DNA from: Hypomesus transpacificus
Lineage: Eukaryota; Chordata; Actinopteri; Osmeriformes; Osmeridae
Direction of reading: 5' to 3'
NCBI RefSeq assembly: GCF_021917145.1
Contig: NC_061072.1
Span: 13,804,742-13,868,741, forward strand
Length of the DNA: 64,000 nucleotides
Position numbers and translations under genes: made by a program. Below, piece after piece: positions 1-19,090 of this stretch (position 1 is its first letter; each line of letters begins with the position of its first letter). The notes beneath the pieces were generated by a model. It was not told where the DNA came from. It saw only the letters and a program-made list of their open reading frames with translations, and ran no database searches.

Positions 1-5815
<5,815 letters not shown>

Positions 5816-6309
5816 CCGTGGGAGATGACAAGAAGGAGTCAGGGCCAAGCGGAGGAGTGGGGAGTCCCCATCCCTAAACGAAGGCCTCACAGTCACACAC
5901 ACACACACACACAACATGTAATGTACACCCTCAAACCCTATAAGAAGGACAGAATTGAATGTTGAAGTGCCAGTAGCGCCTGTATTTCATTTGAAGATGA
6001 TCTTAGCTTCTGTCTGGAGCGTGGGGGGGAGGACGGGGCCAGTAAAGATGCCTACCCCTCCTTCGGTCACGACCGGATTGACTTTCTGATCTTCCAGACA
6101 ATGCATCATTGTGCTGTTGGTCTCGACCAACACTATGCTCCAGCTCCGATACCAACACCATGCGTTGACTTCAACACCGGAGCAGCTGTTTTAATCATCC
6201 ATTAAATAGAAAGACCGATCCCGATGTGTAACCTTTGGAATCCACCTTGACAAAGCTATAATCTGTGGTTTTTAATCTATAAAGGAATGACCAATCCATG
6301 CCCCTGTAG

Positions 6310-6315
6310 AATAAA
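6310..6315 (+). terminator. Candidate ccdc186 polyadenylation signal
   Basis: AATAAA lies about 495 bp after the ccdc186 stop codon on the same strand. A second AATAAA follows at 6423-6428. The 3' UTR between the stop and this signal contains a CA microsatellite near 5896-5914. Confidence 0.45.
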
Positions 6316-6429
6316 GTGTGCAGAACTCTCCCAGCAGCACACGAGGCTTGTCGGTCAGTACCTCCCCAAGCTGCTCGTCATCTCGATGCATTTCCTGCAG
6401 GGTCTGACGACACACATTTTGGAATAAAT

Positions 6430-9400
6430 TAAGGGGATTATATTGATATTGCTAAAGCCAGTGGTTAATGCAGTTCACAGCATGCTGCCTTTCCTGTCCT
6501 TCAGAAGTCATATGTGCCAGTGGCTGAATGTAGTTCTGAATGACCCCCTTCCCCCACCCCCTTCATCCACCGTCTGCATACTGTTCCCCTGGTGAACCTG
6601 AAGTGAAAACCCAAGTCTGCACTCACAAGGTGCTAACCCTCCTCTCATGCTCGTACATGGGCATTTTTGTTACTGTCCGTCCATACGTGGCAAAGCACTT
6701 GTGAACGAAATGTTGTTCCGAGTTTAACGCCTACATTTTAGGAGCGTGTCGACACCTATTCCCCGAGTTTGTTTGTGTTTCCCGAGACAGAAGACTACCT
6801 TCTGTGAGCACCGCACCAGAAAGACTTTCTGCACGTCATTGTTGTTAACATGAGGTGTTGGATCTAGGGCTGGTCTTTAGTTGTCCATTTAAATATGATT
6901 TATTTATTTGTTTCTCACCGTCATTTAAAAAGTTTTCACGAACGTCATGAAATCTGAATGTTATTTTATATTCCTTTTGAGTTCACTGAAATCATGGAAG
7001 CCCTTTCTGTTTATTCTTTGGTCCGTTCACAGATTCCTATTTATTATATTCCTTTTTTTGTATTCCTCACGGTAGCTCGTGGAGACGAGCTGTAATGGGA
7101 TTAGAATGGGAACTAGAACAGCTATTCTGTTAATGGACCCAGCAGAAGGAGCCTATGTAAATGCCCTGGGCAAAAGTGCAATTATGCCACCTAATTACGT
7201 TTCCCCTCTCCTTAGCGTGTGTCTTTTTACTATTGGTGTGGGTCACACACATCTGGCTGTGCATGAGGGTAGATGCACTCGTATGTTTGGTGTGTGTGTA
7301 AGCAGGTGTATGTCCCGGTGTGTGTACACAAATGTCCGTGTCAATGCCTCTACATGATGGCCTGTCCATCAGCTGTCTTTGCTTAGGTCTATCTAGCCAG
7401 ACCAGGGATGTTTTGTCCACAAGGGGAAACATCTAGAATGTAACCTAGCAACTCCAATACAAAGACCTGGACACCACACCTACAGCACATCAGCTAAGAT
7501 ATGATCACAATATTTTCCCTGATGCATTGATGTCTGATTCACACACACACACACACCTACATCATGTTGGACACTGACCATAATCACAAAGGAAATACGT
7601 CTGTTTTTCTGTTTATCGTCCAATATTAAACTCATGAGAGAGTTGCCTTTTCTCTTCAAACTAGTGATTTTTTGGGGGTTGGATCTAGACCTTGGATCTA
7701 GAATTTTTTTCCCTAAAATTTTGATTGGGTTTGGGATAAGTACGTTCGGAAGGAAATTCTGTTTCCTGTAAGTGAACCAAGGCACAATTCAGAGAAAAGA
7801 ATCAAAAGCTACTTAACTGAAATACTTGCTAACTTGGGACCCCTTGAAGTTCAATATCAGTATAAAACGCTACTTAGAGTCTGCAGTTGTGTGGTTATCT
7901 CTGCAGTACATGCCCAGCTTGAATAGGTGTGTCATTAATCCTAAGAAGGAACATTCGAAAATGTAATTATTATCAAATTGATGAGGCTACATTTACATTA
8001 TTTAAATAATATGATTTATTTTTTAATCATATGTCGTCGTCTGCTCAACTCTTATGTTGTCAGTTATGTAGGCTATTTACTATTAGTGAGTGGAAATGTT
8101 TCAACACACATAATCAAAACTATGTGATGTAACTAACTATTACATCCCTCCACATTTTGTCATTTTTGACATTGAAAGGGCTGTACTGTGAGAGCAGACC
8201 GTATGTTTAATTTTTTACTGTGAAAAGATGAATATGAGAAGTAACCTGAAGCACGTGGGTGTACTTCATTTTTCATCACCCGTCCCAAAAACGCACTCAA
8301 TGAAGATATGTGGTTGATGAGCGTATTTAAACATTTATGTAAATAACTTATTCAAGATGTTTCTCTTTTCTTTTTTTCTTCTGATGTCCAATATGCTACC
8401 GAAACTCTGTATATTCAAACTGTGATTATATAATACATTTGTAGATATGACATTCTGTACAGTGTTCAAATGTAAAAAAAAAAAAACATTGTTCAAATGT
8501 AAAAAAAAAAAAAAAAGATTCTGGATTAATTCTGTATATAAATGGTGTTTACAGGGACTAATAAAAGAGATCAATCTCTTTTTCTTCCTCTTCTTTTTGG
8601 ATTTTCTTATGTTGGTTTTTTATACCAGAATTGGAGTCCATGCATTCTCTACAGACATAACCGACATAACCGGAAACAAACCACCAATCCCCCCAAAAAG
8701 TAAGCATCCATTTGCAGTTTGGACAGTCATATCTTATTTTTTAACTGAAGCACATCCATAGAAGGTGTGAAAGTACGGTCCTGTTTTGCACATATTTGAC
8801 CCTCACTGGCCCTCTCCAACCCTGTACTGGCAAATCAACATTCCAACACCTTGCCCTTCTCCAAAACCCTTTCCACTAGGGTGATATCACCAGCAGCAAA
8901 ACGTTGACTCATATTCTGTTAGAAGTGTGCACTTTGGGGGAGTGTTGGGCCCGCTAAAGGAAATGTAACAGGTAAGAGGTCACCCCAACTTCAGCTCCAG
9001 CCTCTAACTGTGCAACATCAGCACATCAAACCAAAGACTTCAGTGACTGAGGTCACCATGGTCAGCTTCCTGTCACTCATCCTAGACAGACACTGAGGCA
9101 CATCCTGAGTCCAGGAGGAGCTTTCCCATTGTTGACCCGCATTGCCAAGGAATAATATTACAAACATAAAAAGTTCATAACCATAACAAACACAGCAGTG
9201 TTTACCATGCACTTGCACTATTCTAACATATTTCTGCCCCATGCTTCTCAACACACAATCTGAGGAAATGCTTTTCTCCTTGCCCTTGTTGAAATTTGAG
9301 GAATCCCATATCTAACATTATTGGATTAGTAACAGTTATACAGAGAAGCACATATTTACACCGCTCCTAGTGTGTTTGACTGGATGCGTTTGAGGATTAG

Positions 9401-12400
9401 ACCTCGACACACACTCAATGTTTACACCTCTATTATGTCCACATGCTGGTGATTGAGGTAAGTTCCTTACCAAGGACTGTTGTTGCAACAAAGATCTGCT
9501 ATTGTCTGTCTTTCACTTTATTGTACACCCTTTTTCTGTCAACATTTGTTCAAGGAACTTTAGTGACTTTGTGTAAGACTTGTCTCTTTGATTAATGTAA
9601 GTAAAAATGTCAGTAACAGAAATGATCTATCTACCCTTGAAGTACCCTGGAGAGCCAGGGTACTGCCTTAGTCCGGAATTTAGAAATGTAACCGTGTATA
9701 ATATTGTTAATTACTATCTACTGTATTATCTGCTTTAACCCTCAGATTATCATTTTAACAAAAGATACAGTTCTGTGAAAATGACAAGACATCATGTTCT
9801 GTGTGGTTGCAGTGTAGGTGGTGCATTTCCTGTTTGCATGCTACTTAGCTAATAACAGTTATATTTAGACAAGAGGAAGCAACAAGAACTGCCCCTTTAA
9901 CAAATAGCTCAAGTCTTCTAGCCTGTACAGAACATGATCTGAATCTTGGGTGTTGAACTGATGTTTTGGACAGAAGAAATGTCCAAGCACGTATTTGTCA
10001 TCGTAACTAATTACAATCGTTATCAGAGATAATTCTATGACATGACTTCTTGGAAAGTTGTTGCAATAAGTGAAAAACATTTCATAAAAGCTCATCTGAT
10101 GGATTTATACAAGGTGTTAGAAATGATCCTGTATGTGCTATGGAGAAAAGAAACATTGTCCGGTTTCAAATTCAAATTTTCCAATCTTGACTACTTTCTT
10201 GGACAGCTAAACAAGCATTGGTGTGACTCAGTGAAGAGTTTGGTTTTGAAAGGTGAATTGTATGAGTATACAATTTCTGGTTAGTTCAACAGGAAATCAT
10301 ATCCTCACAGAGTTTAAATTATAGTTGGACTTGCTTTCGTGCTTTGCAGTCAGCTCACCTGCAATATTTCCCATCTTCCCAGGGCACTCGGAACATGCCC
10401 GGGACGAGCATCCCATTCATGCTGACGGAGTGTTGCGTAACCTCCTCTGACAGACTATTTTGGACTCGCTCAGATAACAGACCCCGAGGCTCCTATCAGC
10501 CTGGGTGACCATCGTTCAATTTAGAAACGTGTGCCTCTGCCCCCGACATGGAAACCATGACAGCAGCACTTGACCACCACACACGCACACGCTCACTTCC
10601 TCTCCCTGCCTCACTCTATCACTCGAACCAAGCACAAACATCCCTGCCTTCGAAGCACACACAGATGCACGACATGAACGCAGGCAGGTAGGGCAGTGAG
10701 TCACAAGCGACGCATCACAGGAAGGAAACGAATGAAGCCTAGGGTGATTGTGTGCCAGCAAAGACCAAATCTGCAGCAGAACTAGACAGAAGGACAGCGT
10801 ACTCAGTGCATTCTGCATGGTTAACTGTGTGCACGTGAGGTAGCTTCACATTTAGATCACCTCAGTTGACATGCAGGTTGAGATCTGGGTCAATGAATGG
10901 GTTAGTTCATATTCTTTTGATAATTGAGCAACTAAATAGAGCACAATTGACCTTTTGGCCTCAACCCTCACCTTTTCAAACTGCAAGCTATGGTTAACTG
11001 GACTTCTGTGTGTGTATGTGTGATTTCCGTGGTATTTGAATGTTAATACCGTATAATGAGTGACTATTATAGTCAATGGTGCTCTAATCCCATAGTCAGG
11101 GCACATGCAACCATCTAGTAATGCAGACATATAGAAAGTGCAGCACACAAAGTTCACGAGGGAACACAAGGGCGGGTCAGACAGACAGGTACTGTCATCA
11201 CTTCAGTACTCTCCATAGCAACAAAGTGGGGAAAAAACCACGGGGGAATGTTATCTTCTTCAAGTGTTAATGGCATCCATCTGCTGACATCAAAAAACGT
11301 GTCTCACGACCGGTCCAGTGTGAGAAGAGCTCTCAACTCGTCCAGACGTGTAATGTGCTGCTATTTTTACCTCACGTCAACCTCTAGCACTTGTTCTCGC
11401 TATTAATACACACCGTCAGTCAATCGAACTGGGAAAATAAGCCTGTGTTGGTACATTTTCAAGTGTGCACTTAGTGAGCAAGGTCTACTGTAATGAAGTT
11501 ACTGTGCTGATTGCTGACCTACACCAGATGGTTGGTGGGGCAGGGGGTCGTTGTTGGCAAAGCAAAAACGTTTGGCTGAGACAGCTACGATACAGCACGT
11601 GGGTTTATTCCCATTTTATCTGCACATAATCAAGCCGATGAATGAAACAAAATTTAGGAAGATTAAGTGTCTGGTTTGGACAAATTAGTACAGGGATAGT
11701 TTGTGTCATCCAGTGAGTGGTCACAGTTGTTGTGTGGCAAGGTAAGATCTTCTGGACCTAGTTGTAACCAGTGATTATTATTTCTGCTTTAACATGGTAG
11801 GAACAGCCATTACCAAAATAAAAAATGTTAATAAATAAAAAGCATTGCAGGTCAATTATGAGTAAATACGATCAAACAAAACCCTTTTAGTAGTCAATAA
11901 ACACACAAGGCAGACAGGGTCTGCTCAGACAGAAGAGGAAAATCAACAATCAGGCCTTTGATCAAACAAACTAATGTGAGCATGGTTAATAGTCTCGATC
12001 ATGGTCAACTCTGCTCTATTATCCTAAGACATAATAAAGCCATATCTTGTTGGCTTCATTTCGGCTGGTGAAACCACCAAGTCACATTCATCAGTAGCCA
12101 TGGCAGTGTACACAGCAACTGTCAAAGACTGCATTAAACAAGAAATTGCAATAGAGCATTCCACATTGTGTCCTATCGTACAACATGTCTGCATATGCCG
12201 TACTCTTGTCTCTGATGTCAGGGGAGCTCAAATGTGTTTCGATATACGCCAACATGCAATTTATGTTCATTATTCTTGAACCGGGCGGGGTCAGCACCTC
12301 CATCTGTGAGCCCCACTTTTAATCTGCTCGGATACAAGCTTCCTGCCAAAAAGAATAATACCTAATAACTAGTTGGGCCTTTGCCAGGACCCAGTCACTG

Positions 12401-14130
12401 ATGCTGAATATGGCTCTGGTGCCACTTTTGTCCGCATATATTAGCCTGGGCAATCATATTTAAACAAGGTTCATTAGCTAAAACAGCGGAGCTCAATTCC
12501 ATTCAGCTTTCTTTCGACTATTTTAAATGTTCACAGCAGTCTCATGGGAGAGCAGCATTAGAGGGACACAGAACCCTAATGCATTTTAAAGACGTCCGGC
12601 TCAAAGACTGATTACTAGGCCCCAGCTGTGGGCCCCGCTTGAATGTTTTTCCTTAAGGGCCAGTCAAAAACACCCGGCCTAGGTGTTTACCGGGCACATT
12701 TAGCACGTTGTCATGACGTTCTTCACAGGAGGTTTTTGTCATATAAAGCATCTATGGAGATCAGTTTACAGCATCGGTAAACGAATGTTGCTACGTTTTG
12801 AATGGGATCGTCTCATTTCCATATTATGAGAAGAACCACCAACATCTCACTATGTAATACAGGTAATATCCTCTATGACTTACGCATGTCCACAAAGTCT
12901 GCATGCTTGGTCTCTCTCATATCCTATGACTTACGCATGTCCACAAAGTCTGCATGCTTGGTCTCTCTGATGTGTAGTTACACTACATTCTTTACTTAGT
13001 TGGTGTGAACTTTCATGTTCCTAACAAACCCAAAGAACCCACATCTTTACTTGTTTGGTCTTCAATTGTTGGGGCTTAGTTTGAACCTTTAAGTCCCTTG
13101 TATTGTTGGGTCAAAACATGACTTTGGATATGTAAAATAGTAAATGCATGCCTGCTTATAGATACTTACTGAGCATGTTACTTTAATGCAAAATATCACA
13201 AAGTTCTGGTTAAAGTTCCAGAAAAAATTGTGATATGTGTAGTGTGTAGATATTAGTAATGTTTTATGTATGGCAAATGGTTAATATCTTTTTTTTAAGC
13301 ATTGATAAAATAAAATGAATTTTATAGCCATCATGTACACCAACCTACGTGAAGATCAAACTATCTTCCTGTTTGGTTGTTGTGTATGAATGTTTATGTT
13401 ACTATTGGGTCATCAGCATTATTTAAATAGAATTTGGTCAAAATTTTTATTAGGCCTACTTCAATGTATGTTTTGTATGTGTGCATATGGTTGAGATTGT
13501 GGATTAATCGAATTCCTTTGATCACTTCTTTGAACAAGTATTTGAAAATGCACAACAAATTATTTAATCATGGCCAGATGGTTGATGAAATATGAATCAG
13601 ATATACTTAGCAATTCATTATTCACAAAATATATTGTTTACAATGTTCTCAGCGCTAGTTTGCTATGGAAATCACTATAGTTGTGAGAACCAAAATAGAA
13701 TGTTTTGACTTAATGTCTTCAATAAACTGAATTCTTCATTCAATTATTGTAACCAGTTATACAGCACATTCAACAGCTCACATAGTGTAGCGATTCCCTT
13801 TGTGAGAGTTAAGTCCATATGTACATAGACAAATACATATGAAAAACTATCATAATGTGGAACGAAGAAACAGTTGTCATAAAATGACACTTTAATGCAC
13901 ACTAATAAACATCCACCATAATACAATAAAACATAGACCCATGAGCATTGAAGATTAGGAGACAGACATATATATACAGAGAGAGAGAAAGAGAGAGAGA
14001 GAAAATGGGGATCTATTTGGTCCCCCTCTATGCTGAGGTGCACATCAGTACCACCGCCCTTCAACCCACCCAATTCATGTTTGTGCAATTCTTCACCTAC
14101 TCTACAGACCTATATACAGCGCAAAATAAA
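6430..14130. other. Gene-free interval between ccdc186 and adrb1
   Basis: About 7.7 kb with only short shadow ORFs. I see small CA/GT tracts (about 7540-7558), two A-runs in a tandem duplicate near 8470-8517, a perfect 10-bp hairpin at 9641-9664 and a 51-bp tandem duplication at 12870-12968. Because this lies 3' of both flanking genes, distal enhancers of adrb1 are possible, but nothing in the sequence proves them. Confidence 0.5.
12870..12968. repeat. Tandem duplication, 51-bp period, two copies
   Basis: TATGACTTACGCATGTCCAC and the sequence through TGCATGCTTGGTCTCTCT occurs at about 12874 and again, virtually unchanged, at about 12925. The near identity suggests a recent event. It lies in intergenic sequence between ccdc186 and adrb1. 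Confidence 0.9.
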
Positions 14131-14312
14131 TACTGTTTATTTAACATGTGTTTAATATAAACAAATTCCTTACGTACAATTTGTACTTTAGGCATGAGGT
14201 ATAACATGGCATTTTGACACTTGTTGAAATGTATTTACATTGCTGTTCCAACATCTAGTGCACGATTTATAAATGAGCTGCTCCTTTCCATCTGAATTGA
14301 GATGTGCTAAAG

Positions 14313-14318
14313 TTTATT
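14313..14318 (-). terminator. Candidate adrb1 polyadenylation signal
   Basis: The minus strand reads AATAAA about 185 bp after the adrb1 stop. Another copy is at 14136-14141. Which one is used cannot be decided from sequence. Confidence 0.3.
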
Positions 14319-14500
14319 ATTAACACACGGATGATGCTTAGCCTTTTGAGTGCCATCATTGTCGTCCCAGAAACAGATAAACCTTGAGCATGATTCTTGT
14401 TCCAAATTTTGGCGCATTGACAGACGAAGTCTCCATGGGCTCAACTGGACATTTATGCAACAACAAAAAATGTCACCGGTGAAATTCACATTAACAATCC

Positions 14501-15715
14501 TCACAGCTGCGACTCTGAATGAGATAATTTGGCGCTACCCTCCAGGCTGCTGTCGCTATGGTCCAGTCCGTTGCAGTCTGTCCACGTCCCCATCATTCCC
14601 GGTTCCAATGAGTTCACAAAGCCGCCGGAGTAACGCGAAAGGTCGCATGAGCTTACGTGAAGCCTTCGGTCTGCTTGTCTTGGGCAGCAAAGCAGTCTTT
14701 TAAAAGCCTTTCGAAAGTCCGGACTGCGACAGTAGATTATTGGGTTGAAAGCAGAGTTGACATATCCCAGCCAGTTAAAGAACACGAAAAGGTCTTTGTC
14801 CACGACCTCGGAGGAGAACACTCGGACAACGTTGACAATGAAAAAGGGCAACCAGCAAAGAGTAAACGTTCCCATAATAATGCCCAGTGTTTTTAATGCT
14901 TTTTGTTCCTTTAATGCAAGCATTTTTGAGGGTCTCTTTCTATTAGTTTTGTTCTTGGTGGCATCGTTAAGGTTATTGTGAAACCTTCCCTCACACTTGT
15001 CTATCTTCATCAGTTGCTTTTTTGCTTCTCTATACACTCGGGCATAGACAAATATCATTACAACTAAAGGTATGTAAAACGATATGATTGAGGACGAAAT
15101 GGCATACGCCCGGTTGGTAATAAAGTCACAACATTCTGGATTCTCATAACATGCAGTGTTCTCATTGTCCCGCGACCAGTGCATTAAAATTGGTAGGAAA
15201 GAGACCAGCGCAGAGATAGCCCACACACTGCACACTATCACTTTTGCCCTTGCCTTTGTAAGCAAGCTTTGGTATCGGAAAGGCGAGGTGATGGCGACAT
15301 ACCTGTCTATCGCAATAACGCACAGCGTCTCGATGCTGGCTGTGACACACAGAACATCAACGGATATCCAGAATTCACAGAAGAAGGAGCCATACAGCCA
15401 CGCGCCCTGGACTTCCAGCGCGGCACCAAATGGTACCACCAACAAGCCCATGATAAGATCTGCGCTCGCCAGGGAAACAATAAAAACGTTGGTCAATGTC
15501 TGTAGTCTCTGGTTCTTGGCTATAGCAGTTATGACCAAAATATTACCGATAACAATTGTTAAAACTATGAGACCCATAACCAATCCTATTCCGACCATCC
15601 ACTGCTCAGATGCGCCATCGCCAGGAATGTCGACATCCACCTTTCCACCTTTTGTGTCATTGTTGAAGTTTATAGATGACGGACCATCCCCCATGATGGG
15701 CAGTGCGCTGTACAT
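14501..15715 (-). CDS. adrb1: Beta-1 adrenergic receptor (single coding exon)
   Basis: Intact intronless ORF of 404 residues encoding a class A catecholamine receptor. N-glycosylation sequon N19-D-T precedes TM1 (about 40-66). Seen in order: the amine-binding Asp120 in TM3 (SVDVLC), D137-R-Y, the TM5 serine cluster (207-212), CWLP 287-290 in TM6, NPIIY 324-328 in TM7, and a palmitoylation-type CC pair at 343-344. The tail [16 protein letters not shown] resembles ADRB1 rather than ADRB2 or ADRB3. The last residues ESQL fit a class I PDZ ligand, where mammals have ESKV. The third loop and C-tail are much shorter and less proline-rich than in human ADRB1 (477 aa). Known role: Gs-coupled noradrenaline/adrenaline receptor of the plasma membrane. 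The start at 15713-15715 is the first in-frame ATG, and Met8 is an alternative. Position beside nhlrc2 and ccdc186 supports orthology. Confidence 0.95.
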   Translation of the reverse strand: MYSALPIMGDGPSSINFNNDTKGGKVDVDIPGDGASEQWMVGIGLVMGLIVLTIVIGNILVITAIAKNQRLQTLTNVFIVSLASADLIMGLLVVPFGAALEVQGAWLYGSFFCEFWISVDVLCVTASIETLCVIAIDRYVAITSPFRYQSLLTKARAKVIVCSVWAISALVSFLPILMHWSRDNENTACYENPECCDFITNRAYAISSSIISFYIPLVVMIFVYARVYREAKKQLMKIDKCEGRFHNNLNDATKNKTNRKRPSKMLALKEQKALKTLGIIMGTFTLCWLPFFIVNVVRVFSSEVVDKDLFVFFNWLGYVNSAFNPIIYCRSPDFRKAFKRLLCCPRQADRRLHVSSCDLSRYSGGFVNSLEPGMMGTWTDCNGLDHSDSSLEGSAKLSHSESQL

Positions 15716-15782
15716 ATATTATTCCTATTCATCAAGACAGTTTGTAGAGTTCCTGGTCCTCTTTAGTGTGTCCATGAGGTAG

Positions 15783-17730
15783 CTATGATCCCTCGGCTCT
15801 CCAACTCCATCTGGACACCGCTTTCTGTCTGCTCAAACAGTATAGGCGATTAAGTAGTGACATCACAACTCTGGGCGACCAATTGCAAGGCTACAGTTGT
15901 TTTGCAAGTATCTCATCCCATGACAATGAACTTCACGAGAAGACACTTTTGCCTCGGCGCATAAAACAACGTATCCATTTCAATCACATTGTGTTGGCCT
16001 ATACATGCGTCTTTGCCCAGTGCATTCCAGGGTTCTGCAGCAGACATCATCAATTAAGGATAGCCAAATGCTTTGATTGCTTTGTTTATTTAAGCTTTCC
16101 TCCGAGGTAGTGTGCTTTGGTTTTTAACGAAGACAACTTCTCCACGTCTTCAAGTTTTAATGTAACTACTTTGCAATTTTTGCCGTGCTTAATACCATTC
16201 TGAAAACACATTTTAGATTCAATGTCTTTTTGATAACAGCACACTTATTTTTGCTTGTATTTACAGAACTTCAGACGACAAGGTTTCAATGCACGCGTCG
16301 AATATAGGAAGAGCTTTCAGAAAGCATCCAATCTTAGCTAGCTTTCATTGTTCTCTGTTTAACCGGATCTAATTTTCACCTGGTCCCTGGATTTTCCACT
16401 GACATTGGCTATCTCCCTGCACCAGGCTAAATAAAGAGGGCCATCAGTGCTCTGCGCGCTAGTTATGTCCTTGCATAGGCTGGGCAAGAGAGAGGCATTT
16501 TCTGCAGTAGGAAGCTGTTACTGGGCGATAAGATCATAATTGCCCCTCCTTATAGCTGCGGCTGAGCCAGGGAACATCGGGCAGGGGCAGAAGTGTACTT
16601 AATCTGCATTCCTGGAGTCTATCATAATTACTGTAGCTTTCAGACAGACATTCACTATAACTGGGCCTACAGACAGAGATGTCTTATCACTTATATTGTA
16701 ATAACAGTATCCAGCCATAGTGTTCTAGGCACCAGTGCCAAAGAAAAGTTTAAAGCAGTTTATGCATGATGCTCCTTTTTGGGGGCTGACAAATGACAAA
16801 AAATAGTCATGAGGGACGCCTTCATGACCGATTCATGAAACCCAAGAAAGGATGCTTTCAAATCAAATTTTCTGGCTGGACGTTTACTACATTTTTTCAA
16901 ATATGATAGCCAAAATAGATTGAACCCGTCTATGGAGGAGGGGAACCCTCACCGAATTGCTGCTCCCAAGGTTTCTCCCATTCGTTCCTCAATGGATTTT
17001 CCTGGGCGTGTTTCCTTGTCTTCCTTGAGAGTTTAGGTTGGCTGAGGGGCAGTTCTGTGAGCGTATGAGAAGCCCTCTATGACATTGCAGGTGAAAGGGC
17101 AATACAGCCATAAATGTTGATTTGAAATGTTTATTTGATTAATTAGGTAAACTAATGGAGACCTCGTTAAGCTGTACAATATAGCATCTCAAATCCAAAC
17201 CAGGACCAAAGTATGAGTTTTCACCCTAAAATGTACCTATGGAATGTATGGTAGCCTACACTAAAAACAACTGTGAACCTGGTTTAGCTTGGTTGGTTGC
17301 ATACCTAAGAACTGGACTGTCAATCAGTAGATATGCACTGTGACTATGACATGACTGACCTAACCCAACATTGCAATACCTCTTGAAAGTGTCAGTGTCA
17401 TCATCCTGTTGCTTGATGCAGATGACAATTTGACAAATACACCAAAGACCTATGTAACACAAATACCTAAACCACCCCATATTGTCCTAGAGGCTACAGG
17501 TTATCTGAAAACCAGGAGAAGTTATTTTTAAATCAGGCAAAATGGAAGAGTACAACAGAGATTGGAAACGTAAGCGGCTCTCATCCTCCAAACATAAACA
17601 CATCTGAGTCTAGAAGATCATTTGTTTCTGTGCAAACCTTAACTGATCATTTAGAATCAAACCAGGTTCTATCATTTCTACAGCATGCATTTTACACAAT
17701 GAGAAGCATACACACATTCGTTAAATATGG
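15783..17730. other. adrb1 upstream region and intergenic sequence
   Basis: No ORF with a recognisable product. This must include the adrb1 promoter and 5' UTR, since transcription runs leftward from here. I could not place a specific TATA box or CRE with confidence. Confidence 0.4.
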
Positions 17731-17736
17731 TTTATT
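17731..17736 (-). terminator. Candidate distal nhlrc2 polyadenylation signal
   Basis: AATAAA on the minus strand about 1.35 kb past the nhlrc2 stop codon. It would give a long AT-rich 3' UTR. Other AT-rich hexamers lie between, so use is uncertain. Confidence 0.25.
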
Positions 17737-18087
17737 GCATCCCCCATACATGACTGCATTTCATATAGAGCTTCCAGACTATGAAATCAATCCCCACAGT
17801 ACAAAAACATGACAGACATTATATAGATTTGCACTGACACAAATCATCAGGTGACATAACCCTTACCAGATGAACATATCTTCTGCTTTGCATGCACATG
17901 AACACCCTTCCACTAACGCCTACCCAATTGTTTCATGGTGAACCATAGAGGGCTTTCCAACACCTGTTTGATTCATAATAAATGGAGGCTCCCATATTCA
18001 TAACAATAAATCTTCTCATTCACCAAGTAATACATTAAACTCACAACGGCTTTGGCATCTCCATGGCATTTTCCATTTAGCAAACGT

Positions 18088-18132
18088 TTACTGATAGTGG
18101 GAGTTTCTGACATCCAGCCCCACTATCAGTAA
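18088..18132. other. Perfect 14-bp stem-loop
   Basis: TTACTGATAGTGGG at 18088-18101 and its exact complement at 18119-18132 enclose a 17-nt spacer. It lies about 1 kb past the nhlrc2 stop codon, probably in the 3' UTR, where the RNA could fold. Confidence 0.8.
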
Positions 18133-19090
18133 CTCTAGGTGAGCAAAGATCGGTGACTTCTGTATAAAAGAGGCACTTTCATAAATATTTTTTTTCAATT
18201 ATTTGTACACCTGAACTGCTAGGTGCTGTCTATACTATTTTGAAAAGAAAAAAAAAAATATATATATTACCAACTGTATGTTAATGAGCATGTGGGCAAA
18301 AGCAGGTCCCATACAAATTGATTTAATTCAAGTTTTCCTTCAATCATGACTCAGTTATTGTTACATAAACAACTTTCAATCTTGAAATTCTAGTTTTTCT
18401 AAGAACCAGTGAAAATATGAGCTGCCTCACCCTTTTGTTAATTTTGGAAGCAGGTTTAGTTATTGACACACATTGACGGAAGTTTGGCAGGGTGTGGTAC
18501 AGTCATAATTTCTTGTAAATATATATTTCTACTATGAAAATGTTAACAAGAGTGTTTTTGTTTTATAGCTGTTCTGGTATGAAGCTTGTGGCATAAATAC
18601 CCTTTAAGCTAAGCTGGTTAATACATGTGAACATTGAATCAACAAATAATAATAAAAATAACAAATATGATATCAGCTGTGAACGGCAGAGATGTTTGAG
18701 TGCTCACAAATTATGATAGTTGTGCTTGAGGATATTTCAGAGTACTTACAACTGTGTCATGTAAATATATGTGCCACAATCCTGTCATTGAGTCACAGTG
18801 AAGGTACTTGGGACTTGATACTTTGGTGTTAATCTTAAAAAAAAATCATATATATGAAATCTACAAGCGTTTCTGTATAGATTATGGCGCTTCATATTGA
18901 CTGTAAGGGCAGATAAAGGACAAGGCCTTTAAAGCTATCCACACCATGAGTCACTACCCTGTTGAAAACAAATCTCATCTTTAGACCACTGATAACTAAA
19001 AGGGGGGGAGGTGAAGGTTGCATTAAAAGGTAATATCCTGATTCTGAGGCATACTCATCCCCAGAATGAAAGGACCCAACTCCGCTGGTT

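Noticed and set aside
15156..15782. 208-codon plus-strand ORF opposite adrb1
   Set aside because: It lies antisense to a strongly recognisable receptor exon and has no similarity of its own.
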